45,338 bases of DNA from an uncultured Pseudomonadales bacterium (GCA_937921865.1 CAKZWF010000032.1:1-45338); one strand, 5' to 3'; counted from the stretch's first letter, positions 34,679 to 44,276 are shown. Notes: generated by a model not told the origin, from the letters alone. Program-made: numbers and translations.

Positions 34679-34982
34679 ATCCGGCTCCCAAGTTGGAACT
34701 GGCGAGAATACGCTGATTCAGTGAAGGCTTGCCACTGCCGTAGCTACGCTGAATGATTCGAAAGCGATGGTGTACTGGCGCCCTGAAGGGGATTACGGAT
34801 ACGGCGCTAAACGCCCGGAAAGACCGTGAAGACGACGACCGCAAATGCCAGAAAAGTCTGAAGGCAGAACGTTGCCGGGGCTTGTTCCAGACACCCGTTA
34901 CGGTTTAGATACGAATTCGCCACTCACAGTTACGAATGGACCGCACGGGTGCGAGTGCTGCCCAAACGACGGAGGAAAAGCC
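34679..34982. other. Divergent intergenic region between esterase and BVMO
   Basis: About 304 bases with likely promoters for both genes. Two loose direct repeats (TACGCTGATTCAG and TACGCTGAATGAT) lie near 34710 and 34744. The plus-strand frame is open from 34845 but lacks coding character. Confidence 0.4.
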
Positions 34983-36644
34983 ATGGCCAAAAAAACACTG
35001 GGGATTGCAGAAGGTTGTCAACAGACTAATCCGCAGCCGGATTGGGAGGTAGTCGTGATCGGTGCCGGCGTCGCTGGTATTTATCAGATCAAGCGCCTGA
35101 AGGATCTCGGGATTCGTGCAACGGTGCTCGATGCCAACGGGGATCTCGGCGGTACCTGGTACAACAACCGCTACCCAGGAGCCCGGTTCGATTCTGAGAG
35201 CTTCACATACGGCTACTCTTTCTCCGCCGAACTGCTCGACGAGTGGCATTGGACCGAACAGTTCTCGCCCCAGCCGGAAACGTTGCGCTATCTGAACTAC
35301 GTGGCTGACAAATTCAGCCTTCGCGAGCACATGCAGTTCGGCTGCAGAGTCGATTCGATGGTATTCGACGAAGAGACAGACACCTGGAAGCTGCGCCTTG
35401 ACGACAACCGGGAGCTCACCACCCGATTTGTCGTGACGGCCCTGGGCGTACTGTCGATTCCGACACTACCCAGGTTTGAAGGCATGGACAGTTTCAGCGG
35501 CGCTTCCTTCCACTCTTTCGATTGGCCTCATGAACCCATCGACTTAGCCGGAAAGCGAGTCGCCGTCATCGGCACGGGCGCTACGGCTATCCAGCTCATA
35601 CCGGAAGTCGCTAAAGTGGCGGGCAGATTAACGGTGTTCCAACGGCGTCCTAACTGGGCAGCGCCGCTGAACAACGCGCCGATTTCTGAAACCGAGATGA
35701 CCGCGATTCGTGGTCGCTATGACGAGATCTTCGCGACCTGCGAGCGCACCCCTGGTGGTTTCGAGCATGAACCGGATCGACGCCATTTTTATGAGGTCAG
35801 CCCGGAGGACCGACGCAGGTTGTGGGATCGGCTCTATGATGAGCCAGGTTTTGGCATCTGGCTTAGGAATTTCGTAGAGATATTTGTCGACGAGCAGGCT
35901 AACGCTGAATTCTCAGACTACATCGCCGGTCGAATTCGCGAGCGCGTGAACAATCCTGACATTGCTGAAAAGCTCATTCCGAAGGACCACGGATTCGGTA
36001 TCCAGCGCGTTCCTCTCGAGACAAACTACTTCGAGACCTACAATCGGGACAATGTCGAACTCGTGGATTCTGAGCAGACGCCCATCGTCCGCGTCACGCC
36101 AACCGGGTTGGAAACCACCGACCGGTCCTTCGAGTTTGACGTTATCGTCTACTCCACAGGTTTCGACTCGTTTACCGGCGCCTTCGACCGGATCGATATT
36201 ACAGGGATTGGTGGGCGTCAACTTCGCGATAAGTGGGCGGACGGACCCGTTACCTACCTCGGCACCATGGTTCACGGGTTCCCCAACCTGCTCATGCTTG
36301 CCGGACCACAAACTGCAGCGACGAACTTTCCCCGCGGTGCAGAACTCGCGGTGAATTGGGTAACACCACTGCTGCAATACATGCAGGAACGCGGCTATAG
36401 CCGTTTTGATGCCGAGGAAAGCGCAGAAGCGACATGGTTAGAGCACGTCAAAGAGATGTATAAGGGGTTGCTCCTGCGCAAGGCTAAAAGCTGGATCACC
36501 GGATACAACTCAAACATCGACGGGCACGAGTATGGCAAGACCCGCTACAACATCTACAATGGTGGCGGCCCCAAGTACGCCGAGCGACTGAAGCAGGTGG
36601 CAAGCAACGACTACCAGGGTATTCGTTTTAGAACACGCCTTTGA
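34983..36644 (+). CDS. Flavin-containing Baeyer-Villiger-type monooxygenase
   Basis: A 553-residue type I BVMO. The first FAD Rossmann loop is G-A-G-V-A-G at residues 27-32, a second GTGATA loop near residue 200 binds NADPH, and the BVMO fingerprint F-x-G-x-x-x-H-x-x-x-W-P is F171, G173, H177, W181 and P182. The G-G-T-W-Y-N-N-R-Y-P-G motif (56-66) also fits, with N61 where W is usual. ATG 34983 was chosen for GGAGG just upstream; the frame is open to 34845. It inserts oxygen next to a ketone to give an ester or lactone. The esterase is divergent, and DUF1992 follows by 34 bases. Substrate unknown. Confidence 0.92.
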   Translation: MAKKTLGIAEGCQQTNPQPDWEVVVIGAGVAGIYQIKRLKDLGIRATVLDANGDLGGTWYNNRYPGARFDSESFTYGYSFSAELLDEWHWTEQFSPQPETLRYLNYVADKFSLREHMQFGCRVDSMVFDEETDTWKLRLDDNRELTTRFVVTALGVLSIPTLPRFEGMDSFSGASFHSFDWPHEPIDLAGKRVAVIGTGATAIQLIPEVAKVAGRLTVFQRRPNWAAPLNNAPISETEMTAIRGRYDEIFATCERTPGGFEHEPDRRHFYEVSPEDRRRLWDRLYDEPGFGIWLRNFVEIFVDEQANAEFSDYIAGRIRERVNNPDIAEKLIPKDHGFGIQRVPLETNYFETYNRDNVELVDSEQTPIVRVTPTGLETTDRSFEFDVIVYSTGFDSFTGAFDRIDITGIGGRQLRDKWADGPVTYLGTMVHGFPNLLMLAGPQTAATNFPRGAELAVNWVTPLLQYMQERGYSRFDAEESAEATWLEHVKEMYKGLLLRKAKSWITGYNSNIDGHEYGKTRYNIYNGGGPKYAERLKQVASNDYQGIRFRTRL

Positions 36645-36678
36645 GCGTCAGTATCCATAGGACAGAGGGAGGCAAGCT

Positions 36679-37002
36679 GTGGCTGGAGTTGACGACATTA
36701 TTGGTGGATGGATACGCGAAGCGGAAAAGTCTGGCGCTGTCAAAGACCTGCCTGGATATGGGCGGCCACTGGACCTTGAAGACGACCCGCACATCCCACC
36801 AAAGTACCGCATGGCTTTTCGGGTCTTGAAGAATGCCGGTTTTGCTCCCCCTGAAGTACAACTGTTTCAGGAAATCGCAGCTTTGAAAGAGCGCCTTGTC
36901 GCCGAACACAGCGACCATGAACGCTCATCCATTCAAACTGAGATCAACGCAGCCCAACAACATCTGGATGTTGCGCTGGATAAGTTCAAAAGTCGTTCCT
37001 GA
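36679..37002 (+). CDS. DUF1992 domain protein (DnaJ C28-like conserved domain)
   Basis: A 107-residue protein matching the DUF1992 family: I-x-x-W-I-R-E-A-E-K-S-G, then D-L-P-G-Y-G-R-P-L-D-L and I-P-P-K-Y-R-M-A-F-R-V-L-K-N-A-G-F-A-P-P-E. The second half is a helical, charged coiled-coil-like segment. The start is GTG 36679 with GAGGGAGG 6 bases upstream. Function is not established. It follows the BVMO by 34 bases, but the link may be chance. Confidence 0.9.
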   Translation: MAGVDDIIGGWIREAEKSGAVKDLPGYGRPLDLEDDPHIPPKYRMAFRVLKNAGFAPPEVQLFQEIAALKERLVAEHSDHERSSIQTEINAAQQHLDVALDKFKSRS

Positions 37003-37174
37003 TCACGGCAATAGCTCAGTTTCGGTTCCCGGTCTCAAAGCCATCAGACCTGCACGGCGCGAAGCGCTCCTGAGCCGACCAATGCTGGCGAATTGATAGT
37101 CTCTGCAATCGGCTCATGTCGAGGGCGATTCCAAACCTGTAAACTGCCAACTTTCCCACACGGAGAGACAGATC

Positions 37175-38191
37175 ATGGATGGGCACTACAGAGTCGTCGG
37201 CGGCCTCGGATCACCGTACTCCATGAAACTGCGGTCAGTATTCCGCTATCGGCGCCTCCCGCACATTTTCGAGATGCGCAACGGCACCGTTCGCGAAGAA
37301 ACAAGCCAGGTTAGGCCGCAGATAATCCCTATGGTTCGCGGTCCTGAAGATGCATCCTGGATGGTGGATTCCACACCGATCATCTACGAACTGGAAGACC
37401 GCCATGACAATGGCCGCTCAGTTCTGCCTGACAATCCCGGCGACCGTTTCATCGCCGAACTCATCGAAGACTTTGCCGACGAGTGGCTGACCAAAGCCAT
37501 GTTTCACTATCGATGGTACTACGCCACCGACCGGGATTTCAGCGCTTTCTGGATCGCTACCGATCAGGTGACCTCAGCAGACGGGTCCAGATCAAACCGA
37601 CGTGCGTTTGCAGATCAGATCAGCGAGCGACAGGTCAGTCGAATGCCCCTGGTCGGCTGCACCGATGAAAACAAACCGGTGATCGAGCGCAGTTACGAAG
37701 CTGTGCTGGATGCCCTCGAGTCTCATGTCGGCTTCGGGTGCTTTCTATTTGGCAGCCGACCTTCGATTGGAGACTTCGGGCTGTTCGGGCAACTCAAGAC
37801 GCTGGGCGACGACCCGACCCCGCAATGGCTCATGCGCCAGCGTTCACCGACTGTCTGCCATTGGGTTCGGCAGATGGATGATCTGTCAGGCATCAGCGGT
37901 GAATGGCGGTCCGAATCGGAGCAGATTCCGAAAGCTGTTGCGACGCTTCTCGAACTCTGTGCTGCCACTTATCTGCCGTTCCTGGCGGCAAATGCAAAAG
38001 CCATCGATGCAGGTGCCGATACGGTGGATCTGGAAATTCTGGGGCTGCCGTTTTCGCAGCCACCCTTTCGCTATCAGACCAAGTGCTACTCCCGACTCAA
38101 AAGTCTGTATACAAACCTTCCAGCGGCTGACAGACAACGGATCGATCCGCTACTTGAGCAGACCGACTGCATTCGCTGGCTGGCTGGCTGA
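37175..38191 (+). CDS. Glutathione S-transferase family protein
   Basis: A 338-residue protein with an N-terminal GST thioredoxin-fold (S-P-Y-S-M-K-L-R-S-V-F-R-Y-R-R-L-P-H, typical of this branch) and D-S-T-P-I-I-Y-E-L-E in the glutathione site. The C-terminal helical part is longer than in ordinary GSTs, with Y-R-W-Y-Y-A-T-D and F-G-S-R-P-S-I-G-D-F-G-L-F-G-Q-L. GGAGA precedes the ATG. A single gene after a 172-base gap and convergent with an enoyl-CoA hydratase. Substrate unknown. Confidence 0.86.
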   Translation: MDGHYRVVGGLGSPYSMKLRSVFRYRRLPHIFEMRNGTVREETSQVRPQIIPMVRGPEDASWMVDSTPIIYELEDRHDNGRSVLPDNPGDRFIAELIEDFADEWLTKAMFHYRWYYATDRDFSAFWIATDQVTSADGSRSNRRAFADQISERQVSRMPLVGCTDENKPVIERSYEAVLDALESHVGFGCFLFGSRPSIGDFGLFGQLKTLGDDPTPQWLMRQRSPTVCHWVRQMDDLSGISGEWRSESEQIPKAVATLLELCAATYLPFLAANAKAIDAGADTVDLEILGLPFSQPPFRYQTKCYSRLKSLYTNLPAADRQRIDPLLEQTDCIRWLAG

Positions 38192-38229
38192 CGGCGTCGG
38201 TTAGAGCAACGCTCAGTTTGTCAGCACCC

Positions 38230-39051
38230 TCAGACGCCTTGAAATTCCGGTGGCCGTTTCTCCGCAAATGCCCGGACGGCTTCTTTATGGTCCTGCGTGG
38301 TGCGTGCTTTCAGTAGACGATCAGCTTCTCGGTCGATGGCTGTTGCGTGATCTATGTCGAGCGCCTCGTCGAGATTGTCCTTGATGTAGGCGTAAGCCGC
38401 CTGCGGGCCGTTTGCAAGCGAGCGGGCAAGCTCAAATGCCGCGCGGTTGAGATTTTCGTCTGTCACTACTTCATTCACCAGGCCCATCTGCTCAGCCCGC
38501 TGGGCGTCGACCCGTTGCGAGGTGAGCATCAGCTCTCGAGCTCGTCCAGGACTGACAATGCGGCTGAGCAACCAGGCAATACCGTAGTCTCCGGAAAGTC
38601 CAATGCGTGCATAGCCCGTACTCAGGAATGCACTGCTGGCCGCCACCCTGAGATCACAGGCGAGAGCAATCGCCATACCAGCACCGGCGGCTGCACCCGG
38701 AAGCGCGGCGACCGAAGGCTTGCGCATGGCGCGTAACGCCCCGGCAATTTCGTGATGCCGAGCCCGCATGGTCTGGAACTGCATTTCGACGCTGGGCTGA
38801 TCTGCCGGGCTGGAACTGCGTTGTCCCATGGCTTTGACATCGCCGCCCGAACAGAATGCCCTGCCCGCACCGGTCACCAGAATCGCACCCACCTGAGGAT
38901 CTGAGGCTGCCCAGACAATGGCACGGCGGAATGCGCCGGTCAGCTCGTCCGACAGGGCATTGCGCGCTTCCGGTCGATTCATCGTAATAACCGCGACACG
39001 TTCATTGAGTTCCACCAGAAGCTGATTGGTACCCGATTCAAAGCTGGACAT
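38230..39051 (-). CDS. Enoyl-CoA hydratase/isomerase family protein
   Basis: A 273-residue crotonase-fold protein. Oxyanion-hole segments are A-F-C-S-G-G-D-V and P-G-A-A-A-G-A-G-M. The catalytic Glu pair of true hydratases is not obvious; the second position reads G-L-S-G-D-Y-G, so it may be an isomerase (PaaG/ECH-type variants) rather than a hydratase. GAGGGCA precedes the start. It and the downstream-placed PhyH on the same strand are 39 bases apart and could form a unit with PhyH transcribed first. Confidence 0.9.
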   Translation of the reverse strand: MSSFESGTNQLLVELNERVAVITMNRPEARNALSDELTGAFRRAIVWAASDPQVGAILVTGAGRAFCSGGDVKAMGQRSSSPADQPSVEMQFQTMRARHHEIAGALRAMRKPSVAALPGAAAGAGMAIALACDLRVAASSAFLSTGYARIGLSGDYGIAWLLSRIVSPGRARELMLTSQRVDAQRAEQMGLVNEVVTDENLNRAAFELARSLANGPQAAYAYIKDNLDEALDIDHATAIDREADRLLKARTTQDHKEAVRAFAEKRPPEFQGV

Positions 39052-39090
39052 TATTGCCCTCCAAAAGTGTAAGGTGTGCTCACCTGCCGC

Positions 39091-39876
39091 TCACGCGAAA
39101 ACGGTAAAACCCCCGGGAGACACGTCCAGTAACCTTTGCGCCTGCTCGGGCAATGCCAGGATGTCGGCGGGGTTGTTGGTGATCAACTGGTTTTCGATGG
39201 GCCGCAGCCAGCTGACAATGTAGCCGAGATACAGCCCCACTCGCGCTTCGACTTCGTGGTTTGCACCGCCAGAATGGAGCACGTTACCTGCGTAAATCAG
39301 GGCCGCGCCTCGCGGCATGGTGGCTAATGTGATCTCATCGTCCTGCGGTTCGCGATCAGACGGCCATCGGTGGCTGCCTGGAACCACGCGTGTTGCCCCA
39401 TTCGTGGCGGTGAATTCCGTCAACGCGCAATTTGCGCTGATCAGTATCTCGTGTTCCTCAGCCTGCTGAACACGCCGCCATGAGGCGGCATCGGCGTGAA
39501 ACGCCTGTACCACCTGGCCTTGATTGAGCACCATCAGCTCGGCGTTGCTCAAGCGGATGTCGTCTGCCATTTTCGAATCGATGAACAGGCGTTTACCGAG
39601 TTCGAGGAACAGCGGGTTGGTCAGCACGTCTACCATTCGGGGGGATTTACTGAAGAGCCCATGCAGGCGCTTGGTCCGCTCGCCATAGAACTCATTTCGA
39701 TAGCCAAGCTCGTCTTCTCCCCAGCGCATCTCACCCAACGCCTGATTGAAGTCGCTCATAAGGTGCTGACACAGCTCTACGTCCAGTACGTCCAGCGCGA
39801 TGCAGGCACCATCGTTCGCCACGGCAGCCAGAATATCGTCCACCCGACTGCTGTCGATCTGCTTGAGCTCGGGCAT
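39091..39876 (-). CDS. Phytanoyl-CoA dioxygenase (PhyH) family protein
   Basis: A 261-residue Fe(II)/2-oxoglutarate oxygenase, not close to the PhyH at 27430. Iron ligands are H-A-D in Q-A-F-H-A-D-A-A-S-W and His in V-L-H-S-G-G-A-N; the V-V-P-G-S-H-R-W motif is present and an Arg in E-A-R-V-G-L-Y probably binds 2-oxoglutarate. It is upstream of the enoyl-CoA hydratase (39 bases), suggesting acyl-CoA or lipid-side-chain oxidation, and divergent from the symporter gene. Substrate unknown. Confidence 0.9.
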   Translation of the reverse strand: MPELKQIDSSRVDDILAAVANDGACIALDVLDVELCQHLMSDFNQALGEMRWGEDELGYRNEFYGERTKRLHGLFSKSPRMVDVLTNPLFLELGKRLFIDSKMADDIRLSNAELMVLNQGQVVQAFHADAASWRRVQQAEEHEILISANCALTEFTATNGATRVVPGSHRWPSDREPQDDEITLATMPRGAALIYAGNVLHSGGANHEVEARVGLYLGYIVSWLRPIENQLITNNPADILALPEQAQRLLDVSPGGFTVFA

Positions 39877-39978
39877 TACTCTGCCGTCCTGGTTGTCCTG
39901 TTCGTCGGAGTATATTCCAAGTTCTGGTGCCGTGTTGATCAGAACTGGTACAAGGCGTTTCGACTGGTCACTTGAAAC

Positions 39979-41556
39979 TTGTTAGTGTTATCCAGACGTT
40001 CTGAAGAGAGGCAGAGCCATGGGTTTTTCAACGCTACCCCCCAATCTGGCAGCAGCAGGATAGACAGCCAGACAACCATTCTGCTCGGCGTAGTGATCTA
40101 CGTAGCGCTCATGCTTGTCGTTGGCATGCTGGCGTCACGAGGATCATTGACGATGAGTGACTTCGCGGTTTCAGGCCGCAATATGTCGCTCGGTGTCTGT
40201 TCGATTTCCATTATCGCCACCTGGTTTGGCAGCGGACCTATGATGGGCTCAGCGGCGGCCGCCTATCGAGGCGAAATGCTCGAGGTCCTCAGAGACCCAA
40301 TCGCCTCGGGAGTTTCCTTGCTCATCGCCGGGTTCTTCTTCGCGCGCACTTACCGCCGTTCAAGACGCTATACCCATATCGATTTTTACGAAAACAGAAT
40401 CGGCAAGCTGGCCGGTGTCATCTCGGTGTTTGTCAATCTGATCGCGGGTTCGATCTGGCTCGGCGCGGTACTGTTTGCCTTTGGTGTAGTTTTTGAAACC
40501 ATGACAGACCAGCCGGCTGCTCTCGGTATTCTCGGCGGCACCCTGATCATTGTCATCTATACCGTACTCGGTGGCCTCAAAGCTGTAGCCACCACAGACG
40601 TGGTGCAGATGGCGTTTATCGTGATCGGTATGCTGATTCTATTATTTGTGGTTGTCGACGACAGCGGCGGCTGGCAATCACTGCCGGAGAAAATGCCATC
40701 CCATGCCTTTCAATTTGCGCCTGAAGGCAAATCATTTGGTGATTTCTTTGCGTACTTCCAGGTCTGGTTCAGCTCCGGGCTGGTCGCAATTGGCGTAGTT
40801 TCGGTTGTTCAAAGGGCAATGGCGGCACGCAACGAACAGGTCGCGCAGAACGCTTTTTACCTTGCCGGGATCGGCTATCTGCTCTTTGGTCTGGTGCCGG
40901 TCACGTTGGGGTATATCGCTGCGACAACGATGCCGGGCATCGAAGACCCGAATGCTGTGGTGCCGATTCTGGCGGTCGAACATCTGCACCCGATACTTGT
41001 CGCGGTCTTCGTCGGTGCGGTCATCTCTGCAATCATGAGCACGTCAGACAGCATCCTGCTGGGTTGCGGAACCATCATATCGGTGAATCTGCTGCCGCGA
41101 ATCGTCAAAGACCCCACTCCGAAACTGCAGCTGACCGTTGCCCGCGTATCTGTGCCGGTGATGGCGATGATAGCGCTGTACACCGCGTTCAACACCGGCA
41201 GCGTTATATCTGCAATTGCGATCGCGGTTTCAATCGGTTTCGCCGGTCTGACGGGGCCCTATGTATTGTGCATCTGGTGGCCGAAGCTCAACAGTACCGG
41301 TGGCTTTTCAGGTATTGCTGCAGGTTTTGCCACATTCTTTGCCGTGACCGTCTGGTTTCCGGAAATATCAGCAAGCTTTGTTGGTTTCTGGGTATCACTG
41401 GTGGTGGCGATTGTGCTTTCGCTGTCAACTCAACAAACAGACCCACCAAAGCCGCTCTCCGACATAGACGATCAGGCCATGGATCGGAGCGATCGGCTCG
41501 GGACTCTGCCGTTATTCCGCAAGCAAACCCAGGTGGGTGGAACAGGCGATAGATGA
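39979..41556 (+). CDS. Sodium:solute symporter family transporter (start uncertain)
   Basis: A membrane protein of up to 525 residues from the SSS family, with about 12-13 hydrophobic helices. Landmarks are S-D-F-A-V-S-G-R-N-M-S-L-G near helix 1-2, A-T-W-F-G-S-G, and later S-A-I-M-S-T-S-D-S-I-L-L, which contains the Na+-site serines. The uninterrupted frame has only TTG/GTG starts without a Shine-Dalgarno. A well-placed ATG at 40019 (AGAGG 7 bases upstream) is in a different frame and runs into a stop; it would join this frame at the C6 run at 40037-40042 with one extra C or a -1 slip. The kinase follows on the opposite strand (convergent). Confidence 0.85.
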   Translation: MLVLSRRSEERQSHGFFNATPQSGSSRIDSQTTILLGVVIYVALMLVVGMLASRGSLTMSDFAVSGRNMSLGVCSISIIATWFGSGPMMGSAAAAYRGEMLEVLRDPIASGVSLLIAGFFFARTYRRSRRYTHIDFYENRIGKLAGVISVFVNLIAGSIWLGAVLFAFGVVFETMTDQPAALGILGGTLIIVIYTVLGGLKAVATTDVVQMAFIVIGMLILLFVVVDDSGGWQSLPEKMPSHAFQFAPEGKSFGDFFAYFQVWFSSGLVAIGVVSVVQRAMAARNEQVAQNAFYLAGIGYLLFGLVPVTLGYIAATTMPGIEDPNAVVPILAVEHLHPILVAVFVGAVISAIMSTSDSILLGCGTIISVNLLPRIVKDPTPKLQLTVARVSVPVMAMIALYTAFNTGSVISAIAIAVSIGFAGLTGPYVLCIWWPKLNSTGGFSGIAAGFATFFAVTVWFPEISASFVGFWVSLVVAIVLSLSTQQTDPPKPLSDIDDQAMDRSDRLGTLPLFRKQTQVGGTGDR

Positions 41557-41581
41557 CAGTTCGAACCAGCATCGCCTCAAC

Positions 41582-42562
41582 TCAGCCCAGAAACGCCAAT
41601 GAATCATGTTCGATCGCAGCATTAACGGCATTGGTGATCATGTATTGTGAGACAGGCTCCGGCATACCGGGGACCGTGGACATGCCGACAGCCACAATGA
41701 CAGTAAGCAGCAGGCAATTCTGATAGCGGGTATACACCTCCCTCTCCGTCAAGGGATGACCAAATTCTGAGCAGACAGCCGTGTACTGGCGCATCATCTC
41801 TTTTTCGTGGTTTGCACCGATGTGTCTCGGCAGATTCATCGCCAGGGCATGACACAGATCAACCTCCCCAGGTCCGATGACGGCAAGCGCCCAGTCGATG
41901 AGCACAGCATCATCGGTGCGATAGAAGGCGTTGCCGAAATGCGCATCGCCATGCACCAGCACACCGGGTTGAGACTGGAGCTGACCGCCCAGCGTGGGAA
42001 TCCCGTCGCGGATGCGCACAAGCATTTCAAACGTTCCGCGCGGCAGCGGCGCCGGATCTGCTGAGCGGAGAAAAGTGTCCAACAGCACAGGCACAAGTTC
42101 TGCACCATCACCGACGTGTATATCACCTTCGACAAGCGCGAACAGGTCGCTCAGAGGCAGAGTGGCACTTTGCGCGTGGGTCATCGCCAAAGCTCTGACG
42201 AAGTTTGCTATCTGCTCATCACTCGGTGGTTGCTTCGCGGGTTGATGAGAACGAGATACATCTTCGAAAATCAACCAGGGCAGATCAGCTTCAGCATCGC
42301 AGTCTAACAACACGGGCGCAGCCAGTTGCGGCAGTCGAGACAGTACGTCGCGGTTGATCACCAGCTCTTTGAGCATGCCTGGTGCGAAGTCGGCGCCGCC
42401 TGCCTGTTTGAAGATTACGCTGCGTCCATCTGTCCGAGTCAGCCTCGCGACATGGCTGTGAGGCAGAGTAGACAGGGCTTCGATGCTGGCACCCTCATAG
42501 CCACCGCCAAGGGTACTGAGAATTTCTTCGACGTTCCGATTGGCGTTTTCAGTTGGATCCAT
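41582..42562 (-). CDS. APH-type phosphotransferase (small-molecule kinase)
   Basis: A 326-residue protein with an aminoglycoside phosphotransferase/choline kinase fold. The catalytic loop is V-L-V-H-G-D-A-H-F-G-N (H-G-D-x-x-x-x-N) and the metal-binding motif is L-I-D-W-A. The nucleotide-binding Lys lies in S-V-I-F-K-Q. This branch phosphorylates varied hydroxyl compounds, and antibiotic resistance should not be assumed. It follows the GH172-like gene by 60 bases on the same strand, so they may be co-transcribed. The substrate might be a sugar released by that enzyme (inference). Confidence 0.88.
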   Translation of the reverse strand: MDPTENANRNVEEILSTLGGGYEGASIEALSTLPHSHVARLTRTDGRSVIFKQAGGADFAPGMLKELVINRDVLSRLPQLAAPVLLDCDAEADLPWLIFEDVSRSHQPAKQPPSDEQIANFVRALAMTHAQSATLPLSDLFALVEGDIHVGDGAELVPVLLDTFLRSADPAPLPRGTFEMLVRIRDGIPTLGGQLQSQPGVLVHGDAHFGNAFYRTDDAVLIDWALAVIGPGEVDLCHALAMNLPRHIGANHEKEMMRQYTAVCSEFGHPLTEREVYTRYQNCLLLTVIVAVGMSTVPGMPEPVSQYMITNAVNAAIEHDSLAFLG

Positions 42563-42622
42563 GATTCTCCAGCAATCCGATCACCTCGTGGCTGTCGGGT
42601 CTGGCGCTTCATATAGAAGCGG

Positions 42623-43738
42623 CTAAATAACCTCGAGGTAGTCCCGGTCCGGCAGTGGCGGAAAGGTTGTCGCGGGTAGCGTCTGATACCAGTAGGCGAC
42701 CGAGGCGATGTCATCCTGTAGCGGCAGATATTGCCGGTCCTTGTGGGTCCGCCAACCCAGCGCCTGTATGGTGACCTTAATATCCTGCTGAAAGCGGATC
42801 GGATCAGGAATGTGCCAACGGTACAAACCAAAGCGCTGCTGTGACGCATACAGACCATCGGGACGTATCACCTGAGGCATGCCTGCATACGGTGTATTAA
42901 ATGCCACGTATCCAGGTGGCGCAGCGCCAGGTTGGCCTCGCTCCATACCACCCGGATCAAAATTGTAGGCGCCGCAAAAATAGTCCTCCGTGCCGGTGCC
43001 ACATATGGTTGGAAACTCCTCATCTCCATCTATATAGAATTTGATTTCGCCTTCACCCCACCAACCTGCGTTGTTTACCCCCCAGGCCATATACGTACCC
43101 ACGTAGTGACCCTGCCCTTGAACATCGTCGAGGATGGTATAAACGTCTTTGTAAGGCAGTGGATTAACGCGCCGGAACTGCGCATGAAAATAGGCAACGT
43201 CTTCGGCCACTTCGGTCAGCGTGTAGTTAATCTGGTAATAAACCGTGATGGTTTCGTCACTGAGGTTCTGCATGGTCAGGCGCGCGCGTTCACGAAAAGG
43301 CATTTCCCAGTAACAGTTAAATGCACGGCCAGGGTTAACACACACTGCCAGCGAGGAAACCTGTGCATATTTTTCCCAGCCACAGGCAAAGAAATCCCCG
43401 ACAGGACATTCAACCGAGGGTTGTTCCTGGCCATCCCAGTACGCGCGCAGAATAGTATGCCGCCACTTGCCGCGTGCCAGAGTCATCCATATCTGTTGAA
43501 TGGCGCCGCTACCGGAGATATCCGCCAGGTCTATGGTCTGACCCGGCTCTATTCTGATGTACGGTGACACCTTCCAACCCTGGCCAAGGTCGCGGGCGGC
43601 GTTTGCTGCCAGGCCGTCTGTTGACTTACCAGCTTCACCCTTGGCGCCGGAGAAATTCTCCGGACTGATGGAACGTGTCTGCGCCGCTGACAACAGCGAC
43701 AGATTGCCCATGTTCATACCCAACCCGGAAAAAGCCAT
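42623..43738 (-). CDS. DUF2961 / GH172-family protein
   Basis: A 371-residue protein of the DUF2961 family, now also known as glycoside hydrolase family 172, which includes alpha-D-fructofuranosidases and difructose dianhydride I synthases/hydrolases. Diagnostic segments are S-P-E-N-F-S-G-A-K-G-E-A-G-K near the start, G-W-W-G-E-G-E-I-K-F and G-T-G-T-E-D-Y-F-C-G-A-Y; glutamates in the last two are the expected nucleophile and acid/base region. No signal peptide, so it should act on an imported carbohydrate. The neighbouring kinase (60 bases) and the sodium symporter suggest an uptake-hydrolysis-phosphorylation set (inference). Confidence 0.88.
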   Translation of the reverse strand: MAFSGLGMNMGNLSLLSAAQTRSISPENFSGAKGEAGKSTDGLAANAARDLGQGWKVSPYIRIEPGQTIDLADISGSGAIQQIWMTLARGKWRHTILRAYWDGQEQPSVECPVGDFFACGWEKYAQVSSLAVCVNPGRAFNCYWEMPFRERARLTMQNLSDETITVYYQINYTLTEVAEDVAYFHAQFRRVNPLPYKDVYTILDDVQGQGHYVGTYMAWGVNNAGWWGEGEIKFYIDGDEEFPTICGTGTEDYFCGAYNFDPGGMERGQPGAAPPGYVAFNTPYAGMPQVIRPDGLYASQQRFGLYRWHIPDPIRFQQDIKVTIQALGWRTHKDRQYLPLQDDIASVAYWYQTLPATTFPPLPDRDYLEVI

Positions 43739-44246
43739 CTGCCTGCCCTCCTGTTGCTATGTATTCATCATGAACATGCTATCACCCTGCACCCAAGGCT
43801 GCGTAGCGCCGAACAGCTTTATAGATTACTCAACGCGCGCCGACTACGGATGCGAGAGGTGCCTCCCGGCCGGAAAGAAGCAGCCGATATGCAGAGAATT
43901 ACCGGGCAATCATACTGCTTGTATTCAGTTAGAACCTGAATCCGAACTACCAAGCATGCGTTCGCTGAATTCTCGAATAAGTCAGTCCATCCTTAGTTCA
44001 AGTTATCCAGGAGTTCGTCGACTGCAGCCTCCATTTGGCTTATGCGAATGATCTGCTGAAGCCAGCTGGTTGGAATCCCTTAGTCTCCTCCTATCCCGAA
44101 TCGCGCGCTGCCACTGGTCAAACGCACCTCAAGGTCCAGTCATTCTCAACCAATCCCTTTATCCAGCATCGTCCCTCGCAGACGAACTCATTATCTCCGG
44201 CCAGCGTCACGCAAATCCCGGTCATGTTGAACAGGCAGCGTGCCTT

Positions 44247-44276
44247 CGCTTAATGGGGGTCCGCTTAATGGGGGTC
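44247..44276 (+). repeat. Tandem 15-bp duplication
   Basis: CGCTTAATGGGGGTC occurs twice in direct succession (44247-44261 and 44262-44276). The second copy runs straight into the GGGGTCGAACC repeat, suggesting a duplicated left boundary. Confidence 0.7.

Noticed and set aside
35303..35318. GCTGACAAATTCAGC similar to the 31-bp element core
   Set aside because: It lies inside the BVMO coding sequence and lacks the second half-site.
38205..38222. GGTTAGAGCAACGC, resembling a tRNA D-arm
   Set aside because: No anticodon or T-arm follows; it is not a tRNA.
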